A stretch of 64,000 bases of DNA from a virus. Location: positions 1-64,000 of the IMG/VR virus record IMGVR_UViG_3300045918_000157. One strand, written 5' to 3'. The notes below the pieces were generated by a model, which made no database searches, was not told where the DNA came from, and worked only from the letters and a program-made list of their open reading frames with translations. Shown piece after piece: positions 1 through 7,047 of the stretch. Positions within the stretch are counted from its first letter, which is position 1; every line of letters begins with the position of its first letter. The position numbers were made by a program, and so were the translations under genes.

Positions 1-44
1 ACACGCATATCGAGTGGGATAGATTGGGTATCAAGTGGTTTCAT
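1..44 (-). CDS. 5' end of a truncated minus-strand gene
   Basis: Only the first 14 codons lie in the window (MKPLDTQSIPLDMR, then the edge). The start is supported by a strong Shine-Dalgarno sequence, AAAGGAG, 6 bases before the ATG, the same type used by most genes near the right edge. The product cannot be identified. It shows that the minus-strand gene series continues to the left of base 1. Confidence 0.6.
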   Translation of the reverse strand, partial: MKPLDTQSIPLDMR

Positions 45-204
45 GGATAGCTCCTTTCAAGTTTCAATGCCTGCTTACGCAAGCTCTTTGGGCCTAGCAC
101 ACGGATGCTAGGCCCGTTGCCTATCACTGTAGGCTGGATTGGCCGCACATGATTCTTACCTATGTGCGGGACGTACTTGTGCTTTTCCCTTGCTGCGCCC
201 ACGA

Positions 205-423
205 TTAAGCCCTTGCGTCCATGACAGCCAGTTCCTCTGCCGTGGGGTAACGCAGGCCCGTGAAGGGGCACAGAAGGCCGCACAGAGCGTCTTCATTGGG
301 TAGGTACACGCGCTTGTGTGCGATAGCGTCCACGAATTCAATGACGGTGATTAAACCGCCTTGCAGTTGGTTGATCAAGGCGTTAATTTCAGCGCCCACG
401 ACATCAAGTTGTTGCTGTTGCAT
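205..423 (-). CDS. hypothetical protein, 72 aa
   Basis: This encodes a 72-residue protein starting MQQQQLDVVGAEINALINQL, preceded by AAAGGAA 7 bases before the ATG. It has an amphipathic N-terminal helix and a short region ending in YPTAEELAVMDARA. I do not recognise a family. The nearest genes in its direction are about 1.1 kb upstream (1523-2116) and the truncated gene at base 1, so it may have its own promoter in the structured gap before it. Its good ribosome-binding site and lack of a better competing frame make it likely to be real. Confidence 0.6.
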   Translation of the reverse strand: MQQQQLDVVGAEINALINQLQGGLITVIEFVDAIAHKRVYLPNEDALCGLLCPFTGLRYPTAEELAVMDARA

Positions 424-1248
424 ACATAGTTCCTTTTAAGTCAGTTAGCACACTACTAACTCAGTTAGGCCCACGTAAACGTAGACCTAAGAGAGTTACT
501 AAAGTAACTAAAGCAGGGCGCACGCCCTTCCTGTCTGCGATAGCAGCTTATTTGACACGCGCCGCCGCCTACACCCAAGAATTTTTCGGGGTGTAGGCAG
601 GGGTCGCATATCGGTTGGTTAACAGCCTATTCAACGGGCTGCGATACGTTACGGAGCATTCTTTCTGTCCGTTAGTCTAGAGGTACACGCGCCTCTACCC
701 GCGATAAAGTGATTGTTAGTCACACCCCATCTGTTTATTTATCAACCGCTTGGCGTAGGTTTACATCAAGGAGCCTATGTATTTTTCACTGCAGCCGCAA
801 GATACAGTTATCCGTTCATAGGCCAAAAGATGGTCAGCATTGCTGTGACTACACGTTACCGCGCATCCGTCTTTATTAACTACGTTATTAGTCGTTGAGG
901 CTATCCATTGACGCGCAAATTTAGGCGCCGGGAATAGTCGAACCGCCGGGGTTGGCGATGCTACGTAAACTGCGTCACGTTGTTTTGAGTCGTTATAACC
1001 TGTAGGGAATATTATGTGTGTATGGGCGTCTGGAACCGTCCATTGGTTCAAATACTGGTATCAGTGTTATTAAATTCTGTAGGTTTACACGGCAGGGACT
1101 AGCACAGACAGCTTAATTTGAGGCTGTCTACAGCTAAGTGATAGGGTGTACGTTACAAAGGCCGATTATTTACGCGGATTGGCTGGGTTTGTAGCTGGCT
1201 CATATTATCGTAAGTTATCTGTCAGTATTTTTATGCGTGGTGCGTCAT

Positions 1249-1288
1249 GCGCTGTTTCCGGCGCTTTTCGCTGTGCTGTTTCCGGCAC
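1249..1288. repeat. two tandem hairpins with one loop and covarying stems
   Basis: Two hairpins lie 24 bases apart. The first has arms GCGC/GCGC (1249-1252 and 1261-1264) and the second GTGC/GCAC (1273-1276 and 1285-1288). Both have the identical loop TGTTTCCG. The arm change keeps base pairing in the second copy, as expected if the folded RNA or DNA form matters. The stems are only 4 bp, so this is suggestive rather than proven. Confidence 0.55.
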
Positions 1289-1454
1289 CCATGCCGCATA
1301 GGCGTAGTTATGGCCTTGCAACTGATTTTTAACTTTAGATTTTTAATGAGTGGCGAAGATTGCGAAGCTTGCTCTTTCGGACATGCTCACGCCGCACTGT
1401 TACGGTGCATCGTTCTGTGCGCGTCTGTAATCAGACGCTACTTATAGCGGGTTG

Positions 1455-1516
1455 CGCTATCTGCAAAGCCCGTGCAAGGCTTTGCAGATAGCGACCTAGT
1501 ACGGTACTAGGTCGCT
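1455..1516. other. two adjacent long perfect hairpins
   Basis: A 16-bp perfect stem (1455-1470 with 1478-1493, 7-base loop) is followed by a 13-bp perfect stem (1490-1502 with 1504-1516, 1-base centre). The two share four bases, so they cannot both form fully at once. They lie just past the 3' end of the minus-strand gene at 1523-2116. Neither side has a proper T-run, so this is not a classical terminator. It may instead be a bidirectional pause, an RNA-processing site or a protein-binding site. Confidence 0.65.
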
Positions 1517-1522
1517 GTTCGT

Positions 1523-2116
1523 TTAGGCGGCTTGCGTGGCGTCTGGTGCGGGTGCGGTTGCGTCTGGTGCGGTTGCGTCTGGTGCAAGACCACTGGCCAG
1601 CAAAGCCGCGTCTGTCTCTGCCTTCAACCGTGCGGATTCATGAGCATCGCTTAAGCGGTTGACGTTTTCAACCACTTGCAACAATTCCGTAATAAGGGCG
1701 TCTGCCTTTTCGGCGGCTTTATCGCCTTCAGCGCGTTTCTCATCGCCGTAGGCGTCTGTAAGGCAGAGTTGCACGTAAGCGATGACGCCCTTACGACCTT
1801 TCATATAGTGGGTGCTCAGTTTGTCGCGGTTAAGGTTGCGCAAGCCAAAACGATTGGCAAGCATGGTAAGTAAGTCGCCCCAATTAGCAACCGTATCCCC
1901 TGACAGAATAGCCCCCATTGTGGGCGTAAGGTCGCGAAGGGCAGACTGCGCAGTAGTTTGCAGCGCACCTTTTGACATGGCAACCGCTAGCACGGTTGCG
2001 CTTGATGCGGTGCGCAACAGAGTTGCGGCTTTATCCGCGTTTTTACTGACCTTTCCTGACTTAGCAGACGCAATAGCATGGATTGTCAGGACGGACGGGA
2101 TAGCGATGGTGTTCAT
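1523..2116 (-). CDS. hypothetical protein, 197 aa, Ala-rich repeat tail
   Basis: The protein starts MNTIAIPSVLTIHAIASAK and is mostly helical by composition. It ends in a short repeated tail, APDAT-type units, encoded by near-exact 18-bp tandem DNA repeats at about 1538-1585. A weak AAAGG lies upstream of the ATG. There is no recognisable catalytic motif, signal peptide or membrane span. Both flanks are non-coding and carry related sequence motifs (1301-1315 and 2147-2161; 1422-1433 and 2173-2184), so it looks like an independently transcribed unit. The function is unknown. The repeat tail resembles those of abundant phage accessory proteins, but that is only an impression. Confidence 0.75.
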   Translation of the reverse strand: MNTIAIPSVLTIHAIASAKSGKVSKNADKAATLLRTASSATVLAVAMSKGALQTTAQSALRDLTPTMGAILSGDTVANWGDLLTMLANRFGLRNLNRDKLSTHYMKGRKGVIAYVQLCLTDAYGDEKRAEGDKAAEKADALITELLQVVENVNRLSDAHESARLKAETDAALLASGLAPDATAPDATAPAPDATQAA

Positions 2117-2857
2117 TTTGAGCCTTTGAAGTGGTTGAAAAGTATGGGCGTAGTTATAGCCCTAAGTGGCAAGTCTGTAATCAGTCTCTCGCCACTGGCT
2201 ATATTATGGCACGGTTATCTAAGGCTATACAAGCTAATTGATAACGGCAAGTGTAAGACATTGTAACCTAGGCCCTTACTTGCGATTACACTAAAACCCT
2301 TACATGAGACTGACACCTAAAACCTACCATGCTAAACTTACATAGGACTGACATCGCGATTCATACCATAAGATGCTTACGGGAAACTGACACCGGAACT
2401 GACAGTGGGATTGTGATGGAAACAATAGGGGTAAACCCCTATAGGTTGACGTATAGGGTTTGCGGTTTATTGGCACGGAAAGTGCCCGCTAGAGGCCTTC
2501 GCCTAATAGAATTTTTCTCCAAAACTTTCCCCAACTACCTTAAAATAGCACCTAAAAATGACACCTAAAACACGTTAAAAATCGAAAAATTTTAAAAAAT
2601 TGACCATTTTACCGAGATATTTGTAACAAAACGTACAAAAACTAGTAAAATAAGCTGATATTGCTAATTTCTCAGCACTAAAGAAAAACCAGCTAAACGA
2701 CCCCTATATCGCCAAAAATCCCTGATAGAACCCTAAAGACTTGTCCTAAAGGTACTACAGTGAGTACTAAGTAAGTCCTTAAGCAGAGAAGCCTAGTGAG
2801 CTTGACGTAGATCAAAAATCACAAGACATAAAAGACTTCTGCTAATATGGTAACTCC
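2117..2857. other. non-coding region upstream of terminase genes, likely packaging (cos/pac) region
   Basis: About 750 bases separate the leftward 197-residue gene from the rightward packaging operon. No frame here has a credible start. It contains the direct repeats described at 2299-2404, two copies of TGACACCTAAAAC (2311-2323 and 2559-2571), and a very AT-rich stretch at about 2565-2700. Lambda-type terminases recognise repeated small-subunit sites plus a bendable AT-rich segment next to their own genes, so the position and content fit a cosB-like site. A replication origin is the main alternative. Confidence 0.5.
2299..2404 (+). repeat. three 19-bp iteron-like direct repeats plus a half copy
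   Basis: Imperfect 19-bp repeats start at 2299, 2337 and 2376, spaced 38 and 39 bp, with consensus CTTACATRRGACTGACAYC (the third copy diverges in the middle). A fourth copy retains only GGAACTGACA (2395-2404). The invariant core ACTGACA occurs at 2309, 2347, 2386 and 2398. Repeats of this type are binding sites for oligomeric DNA-binding proteins. Being next to the terminase genes suggests small terminase as the ligand (inference). Confidence 0.6.
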
Positions 2858-2890
2858 TATACTGGCGCTAAGTCCAATAAAATATTGGAC
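2858..2890 (+). promoter_or_regulatory. -10-like box and palindromic operator before the HTH gene
   Basis: A TATACT box (2858-2863) would place the transcription start near 2870. Directly there lies a perfect inverted repeat, GTCCAATA (2872-2879), AAA, TATTGGAC (2883-2890), whose last base touches the ATG at 2891. No good -35 hexamer is visible. There is no Shine-Dalgarno sequence between palindrome and start codon, so the repeat is either an operator covering the transcription start or an RNA hairpin that gates translation. Related sequence recurs at 57527-57540. Confidence 0.45.
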
Positions 2891-3337
2891 ATGCAATATC
2901 CGTCATTCTGGCCAAAGCCCAACATACACAAGCCCGGTTCTCTACAGAGTAGGATCACCGAGCAGCAGAAAATGGACTTGTTCAACAGAATCATTACAAC
3001 AAGGGCACTTGCCAGGCAACTTGGAGTACATGAGACTTACTTATCGTACAAGTTTTTTACTAAAATACAGATCATAGACAAGAGGCCTATGATTGAAGGT
3101 AGAAAGTTATTCAAGCTTGAGATTGCTATAGATGTGTTGAAAGGCAAACATACAATTCAGGAGGCTGCAAATATAGCCTTCGTCAGCTACAACACCATGC
3201 AGCGCTTCTTGCAGAAAGCGAAGAAGCGCCGTCCTGAGCTTATACAAGGGTACGTAGCGATAGTGCTTGCTCAGAAACAATTAACAATACAGAAAGCCAG
3301 AGATGCACGAAAGTCTTGCACCCCCTCCCAAAGCTGA
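2891..3337 (+). CDS. double helix-turn-helix DNA-binding protein, possible terminase small-subunit DNA-binding part
   Basis: This 148-residue basic protein has two helix-turn-helix-like segments, about residues 37-56 (around RALARQLGVHETYLS) and 88-112 (around TIQEAANIAFVSYNTMQRF). I chose the ATG at 2891, directly after the palindrome; a TTG two codons upstream is the other option. Its 3' end overlaps the next gene by 35 bases, and the large terminase follows. Small terminase subunits combine an N-terminal HTH domain with a C-terminal oligomerisation domain. Here these could be split between this gene and the next. Alternatively it is a regulator of the packaging operon that binds the palindrome at its own start. 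Confidence 0.7.
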   Translation: MQYPSFWPKPNIHKPGSLQSRITEQQKMDLFNRIITTRALARQLGVHETYLSYKFFTKIQIIDKRPMIEGRKLFKLEIAIDVLKGKHTIQEAANIAFVSYNTMQRFLQKAKKRRPELIQGYVAIVLAQKQLTIQKARDARKSCTPSQS

Positions 3338-3659
3338 TAAACCGAAAGAAGAAGAAGAAGTAGTTTTTTCTCCAGTAGTAGCGCTTGAAGAGCTTGATCT
3401 GGCAGATGAGCTATATTCTCACTATATAGCTGCAAGGCGCATGTTTGAGGCATCAAAGAAGGAGCCTTTAAACCAGAGAGCGCAGACGATTAACAGTGTT
3501 GTTAATGTGCTTGGAAGGATAGCGACTATCCGAACTGAGCTATTTAACTCTGAGCGCATGAAAAAGATGGAAGAAGTCTTGATAAAAGTTCTAAAGGACT
3601 TTCCAGAAGTTAGTGAAAGTTTTATAACTGCCTACGAAGAGGCACTCAGTGAAGTCTGA
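3303..3659 (+). CDS. putative terminase small subunit (C-terminal-type)
   Basis: This 118-residue protein has an acidic, proline-containing N-terminus (KPKEEEEVV) and a helical remainder (about residues 29-110) ending FPEVSESFITAYEEALSEV. It lies between the HTH gene, which it overlaps, and the large terminase, whose GTG start lies 11 bases inside its 3' end. That is the usual position of the small terminase subunit, which recognises the packaging site and loads DNA into the motor. It has no HTH of its own, so it may work together with the product of 2891-3337. The ATG has no strong Shine-Dalgarno sequence; translation is probably coupled to the overlapping upstream gene. Confidence 0.6.
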   Translation: MHESLAPPPKADKPKEEEEVVFSPVVALEELDLADELYSHYIAARRMFEASKKEPLNQRAQTINSVVNVLGRIATIRTELFNSERMKKMEEVLIKVLKDFPEVSESFITAYEEALSEV

Positions 3660-5331
3660 GCATCTACAGAGAATTAAGGATGGTGTTCGCAATGTCTACA
3701 ACTTACAGAACTTGGCGGCGTATGTAGAAAAGAGCATTATGCTTGAGGGTGGGCACTTCAGCTTTGGTACACGCTATGGCTACCAAAAAGACATTCTGAA
3801 TGATACCTCAAGGGTAAATAACACGGTTAAGCCAGCACAGATCGGCTTGACTATCACGACTATGGCCTACGCTGTGGCCGCTGCTTGTACACAAAAGAAG
3901 TTTAACAGTATCTACGCATTACCTACTGCGGGAGATGCAAACAAGCTTGTAACTACAAAGCTTAATCCTCTGATAGATAACAGCCCTATAGTTAGACGCT
4001 TGGTTAACGTTAATGTGCACTCGATGGAGTTGAAAGAGATAAATAAGAACTTTATCTTTATACGTGGTACCAAGTCAGATACAGCGGCACTCTCTATTAG
4101 TGCAGACTGCTTGATAGTTGATGAGATTGATCGCTGTGATCCAGACGTAGTAAAGCAATTCAGGTCACGCTTGCAGGCGTCAGACTTGCAAATTGTAAGG
4201 CAGTTCAGTACGCCTACCATAAATGGTGTGGGAATTACGAAGGAAACTGAAACTAGTAAGCGTATGCGCCACATGGCTGAGTGTGGGTGCTGTGGCCATA
4301 AGTGGTTGCCTAGTTACCACAATGATATTGTTATTCCGGGATATGACCAAGATTTAGAGTTGATTACAAAAGTCAGTCTTAAGGATATTAGATGGAGAGA
4401 GGCTCACTGGACTTGCCCTTCCTGCGGTAACGACCCAGATTTACACCCTGAGAGGCTTGAATGGGTATGTGAGAATCCAGACGATAACTATGAGGCGCAT
4501 AGTTACTTTATCACGCCGGTAACTGCGTGTCTTGTGCTTGTTCCATCTTACCTTGTTAGAACCTCTACTGAGTATAATACTAGATCAGAGTGGATGAATC
4601 AGGTGCTTGGCGAGACTAGCGAAAACAAGAACGAGCAGATTACGCTGGATGATATTCTAAAGAGTACAGTTGAAGTGTCCTTGGATAGTTCGGAAGTACA
4701 TGTCATGGGCTTCGACATGGGCTTGCTATGCGCCGTGTGTATCGGTAGAATTAATACGGCAGGCTTGATTATAGTGGTACATCGGGAGATGGTGCCAATA
4801 TCTATTTGGGAGACTAGAAGACTTGAACTTATAAAGAAATATAGGGTTGTAGCATCTGTACATGACGTATACCCGTATACAACTGAAGTTATGAAGGTGT
4901 GTGAGTACGACACCAATGCTTATGGTGCTGTATTTGCGTCGGCTAAAACTGTGCAGTTGTATACACTTCAAGAGAAGACACCGGATGCAGAAGAAGGGAA
5001 GCTCAATCTTCGGCTACTCAAGGTTAATAGAACCATGATGCTTGACGAAACGATGGCGGCGTTCAAAACCTCATCTTTGATAATGACAAAGGCTCTGGTA
5101 GACTATAACAGCCATTACACTTCACTTAAGCGAACTCAGGTGTTCGTCAAAGACGAACTTGTGTGGCTATGGCAAAAGACAGGTACACAGGTGGACCACC
5201 AGCACTTTGCACTTGGTTACATGCTGCTGGCTTGGCAGATGCGTACACGGCAGACTTGGGTTAGCAATGCAGTGGCTTTGGTTACAAGCTTCAGGTTGAA
5301 GCCTCCACTAACGACACCAATAAATAGATAG
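3649..5331 (+). CDS. terL: terminase large subunit (GpA-type)
   Basis: This is the packaging motor ATPase and nuclease that translocates DNA into the prohead and cuts concatemers. It has 560 residues. A deviant Walker A (KPAQIGLT, about residues 61-68, with no GKT lysine) is followed by a Walker B (LIVDEID, 155-161), two Cys pairs that may bind zinc (C212 to C215, C256/C259), and an RNase H-like nuclease core starting GFDMG (354-358). Non-canonical Walker A motifs are known in the lambda gpA family, so the missing lysine does not imply inactivity. The GTG start at 3649 follows GAAGAGG and overlaps the upstream stop. Confidence 0.93.
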   Translation: MKSEHLQRIKDGVRNVYNLQNLAAYVEKSIMLEGGHFSFGTRYGYQKDILNDTSRVNNTVKPAQIGLTITTMAYAVAAACTQKKFNSIYALPTAGDANKLVTTKLNPLIDNSPIVRRLVNVNVHSMELKEINKNFIFIRGTKSDTAALSISADCLIVDEIDRCDPDVVKQFRSRLQASDLQIVRQFSTPTINGVGITKETETSKRMRHMAECGCCGHKWLPSYHNDIVIPGYDQDLELITKVSLKDIRWREAHWTCPSCGNDPDLHPERLEWVCENPDDNYEAHSYFITPVTACLVLVPSYLVRTSTEYNTRSEWMNQVLGETSENKNEQITLDDILKSTVEVSLDSSEVHVMGFDMGLLCAVCIGRINTAGLIIVVHREMVPISIWETRRLELIKKYRVVASVHDVYPYTTEVMKVCEYDTNAYGAVFASAKTVQLYTLQEKTPDAEEGKLNLRLLKVNRTMMLDETMAAFKTSSLIMTKALVDYNSHYTSLKRTQVFVKDELVWLWQKTGTQVDHQHFALGYMLLAWQMRTRQTWVSNAVALVTSFRLKPPLTTPINR

Positions 5332-5347
5332 TCCTATCAAGATAGTT

Positions 5348-5385
5348 ACCGGCCTCCGGTAGAATCCCAACCCAACGGGTTGGGA
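5348..5385 (+). other. two tandem hairpins between terminase and portal genes
   Basis: ACCGG/CCGGT (5348-5360) and a 9-bp perfect stem TCCCAACCC/GGGTTGGGA with a 3-base loop (5365-5385) lie in the 78-base gap between terL and the portal gene. The sequence after them is AGTCTGACC rather than a T-run, so they are unlikely to be an intrinsic terminator. They are better read as mRNA stabilising or processing structures that set the ratio of terminase to portal. Confidence 0.6.
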
Positions 5386-5409
5386 AGTCTGACCCTAAAG
5401 GACACTGCT

Positions 5410-6939
5410 ATGGGCTATTTCCAGAGAATGATGTTGGTGCTTGGCCGGAATGCACCACGCTTCGTTGACGAAGAAGAAGCAGGGTTTAGTGCTAAGATCG
5501 GAAGTGGTAATGGCGCTTTGCCACCGTTTGCACTACCGAAGCCGCCTAAGGGCGGTGTCAGCGTACCAGCATATAGAACTTCTGTTGTTGCGTCATCGGC
5601 GGCGCTTCGTAGGGTAGACAGAAACCTTGCCAGTTCTGATAGGCTGGAAGCGAGAAATGCAGGTGATACGAGAAAGGTCATGCGGAGCCTTGTCAAGGCT
5701 TCACCAGACTTGTCTAGTGCGGTATCTTTTCTGCTCCGCACTGGTATTCCAGAAAGGTTTTCTGTAGCTGCCCGTAATATGGACGGTACTATTAATCCAG
5801 AGGCTTCTGGATTAGCGTCTGAGCTTCTACGGCGTTTGACTTACCTTGGCAATGTAGATGGAAGCTTCGGACCGCAGAAAGGCTTACAGACGCTCAGTGA
5901 AGAGCTTGGCTTGGAGTTGATACTAGACGGTGCTGCCTGCCTTGAGGTTGCGCTTGATAAGGCTAGGGTGCCTGCAAGCTTTAACCCGGTGTCTGTTACG
6001 ACTCTTATTATGTTTGACGAAGATAATTCGTTCAAGCTTAAGCAGAGGATCGGTGGGACTGACATCGACCTTGACTTGCCAACGATTATCTACACTACAG
6101 TAGACAACTTGCTTACAGAGGCTTACCCAAGTAGTTACTTGGAGGCTTCTATACAGCCAGTACTTGCTGATGCTGACTTTAACAACGATGTCAGGCGGGC
6201 ACTTAAGCGGGCAGTGCTTCCAAGGTTGACGGCGACCATTGACAGCGAAAAAGTCAAAAAGATGGTGCCTCCAGAGATTCTGGCTGACTCCGACAAGTTT
6301 ACTGCCTACAAGAATGAGTTAATAAGCTCTATCGAGAGATTGATAAACGGCTTGGCTCCAGAAGATGCACTTGTAAGCTTTGATGCGGTTGGTTATGGTT
6401 TTGTTGACGGAGGTCACGATCCTTCTGCAATTATCGAGCGCTTGCAAAAGGTGTTAAATGGCAAGATGGCGGCAGGTGCAAAGACACTACCTGTTATCCT
6501 TGGGCATGGTACAACGTCTAACGCCGCATCTGCAGAAACACTGTTATACATAAAGCAGGCGAACATGCTACGTGTCAAGCTTAACGAGGTATACAGCAGA
6601 GCCTTGACAATTGCGACCCGCATCCTTGGGCAGGACGTGTATGTAGAGTTTAAGTACGCTAATATCGAATTGAAGCCAGAAAGTGAGCTTGAGGCATTCA
6701 GGTCGATGGAGCAAAGCAGGGTGCTTGAATTACTTAGTATTGGCTACTTGCCGGATGAAGAAGCTTGCTTACAGCTTACTGGACACCTTCCACCACCCGG
6801 ATTCAAGCCTCTATCAGGAACTATGTTCTTAATGCCGGTAAAAGCAGACCCTAATGGGAACCCCTCGTCAAATACCAGTGCAATAGACCAGACATTGACC
6901 AGTAAAGCGCCAAAGGCCCCAAAAAGTCCAAAGGCTTGA
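5410..6939 (+). CDS. portal protein
   Basis: The portal forms the dodecameric channel at the capsid vertex through which DNA enters and to which connector and tail attach. The call rests on position (between large terminase and the S49 maturation protease), length (509 residues) and overall pattern. The N-terminus is variable, the central alpha/beta core includes SELLRRLTYLG and LILDGAACLEVAL, and a long C-terminal helical segment (around LLYIKQANMLRVKLNEVYSR) matches the portal stem and wing helices. The tail is low-complexity and basic (KAPKAPKSPKA). The ATG at 5410 has AAAGGA 8 bases upstream; an in-frame TTG at 5380 lacks such a signal. Confidence 0.85.
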   Translation: MGYFQRMMLVLGRNAPRFVDEEEAGFSAKIGSGNGALPPFALPKPPKGGVSVPAYRTSVVASSAALRRVDRNLASSDRLEARNAGDTRKVMRSLVKASPDLSSAVSFLLRTGIPERFSVAARNMDGTINPEASGLASELLRRLTYLGNVDGSFGPQKGLQTLSEELGLELILDGAACLEVALDKARVPASFNPVSVTTLIMFDEDNSFKLKQRIGGTDIDLDLPTIIYTTVDNLLTEAYPSSYLEASIQPVLADADFNNDVRRALKRAVLPRLTATIDSEKVKKMVPPEILADSDKFTAYKNELISSIERLINGLAPEDALVSFDAVGYGFVDGGHDPSAIIERLQKVLNGKMAAGAKTLPVILGHGTTSNAASAETLLYIKQANMLRVKLNEVYSRALTIATRILGQDVYVEFKYANIELKPESELEAFRSMEQSRVLELLSIGYLPDEEACLQLTGHLPPPGFKPLSGTMFLMPVKADPNGNPSSNTSAIDQTLTSKAPKAPKSPKA

Positions 6940-6978
6940 TGGCACCAAAAGTTATCGAGTAGAAGCGGCAAATGCTCG

Positions 6979-6989
6979 GAAGTCCAAGA
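6979..6989 (+). promoter_or_regulatory. candidate conserved element GGAAGTCCAAG (copy 1)
   Basis: This is the first copy of the element also found at 12980-12990. It lies in the 108-base gene-free gap between the portal and protease genes, 59 bases before the protease ATG. No sigma70-type -35/-10 pair is evident here. Confidence 0.35.
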
Positions 6990-7047
6990 TTTTAGGTACG
7001 CTATCTCGCAAATACCACATAAAATTCCAACGCATGAGGAATATGAC

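Larger units (their letters stand above)
424..1522. other. 1.1-kb hairpin-rich region with no convincing gene
   Basis: No open frame here has both a plausible start and a Shine-Dalgarno sequence. It holds many inverted repeats: 567-598 (10-bp stem, 12-base loop), 1106-1129 (7-bp stem), 1249-1264 and 1273-1288 (paired hairpins), 1394-1408 (4-bp stem), 1421-1438 (7-bp stem, 4-base loop) and 1455-1516 (two large hairpins). The gap may carry a non-coding RNA, a replication or transfer signal, or the 3' and 5' untranslated regions of the flanking minus-strand genes. The sequence does not decide between these. Confidence 0.6.

Noticed and set aside
713-898. 61-codon plus-strand open frame
   Set aside because: TTG start, no ribosome-binding site, opposite to the surrounding genes.
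920-1005. tRNA-like sequence GGTTCGAC on the minus strand
   Set aside because: The putative T stem does not pair (two mismatches in five) and no matching 5' acceptor strand exists at the right distance.
761-1051. 96-codon minus-strand open frame
   Set aside because: It starts with TTG, lacks any Shine-Dalgarno sequence, and its protein has no compositional bias typical of real genes. It covers hairpin-rich DNA.
1036-1062. GGTTCAAAT T-loop-like sequence on the plus strand
   Set aside because: The flanking five bases do not form a T stem; no cloverleaf can be drawn.
2847-3077. open frame overlapping the HTH gene
   Set aside because: It is in a different frame from the HTH gene, has no domain pattern, and no ribosome-binding site.
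3271-3345. +1 programmed frameshift joining the HTH gene to the next gene
   Set aside because: The frame relation would allow it, but no recognisable +1 slip signal is present and the second frame has its own ATG; plain overlap is simpler.
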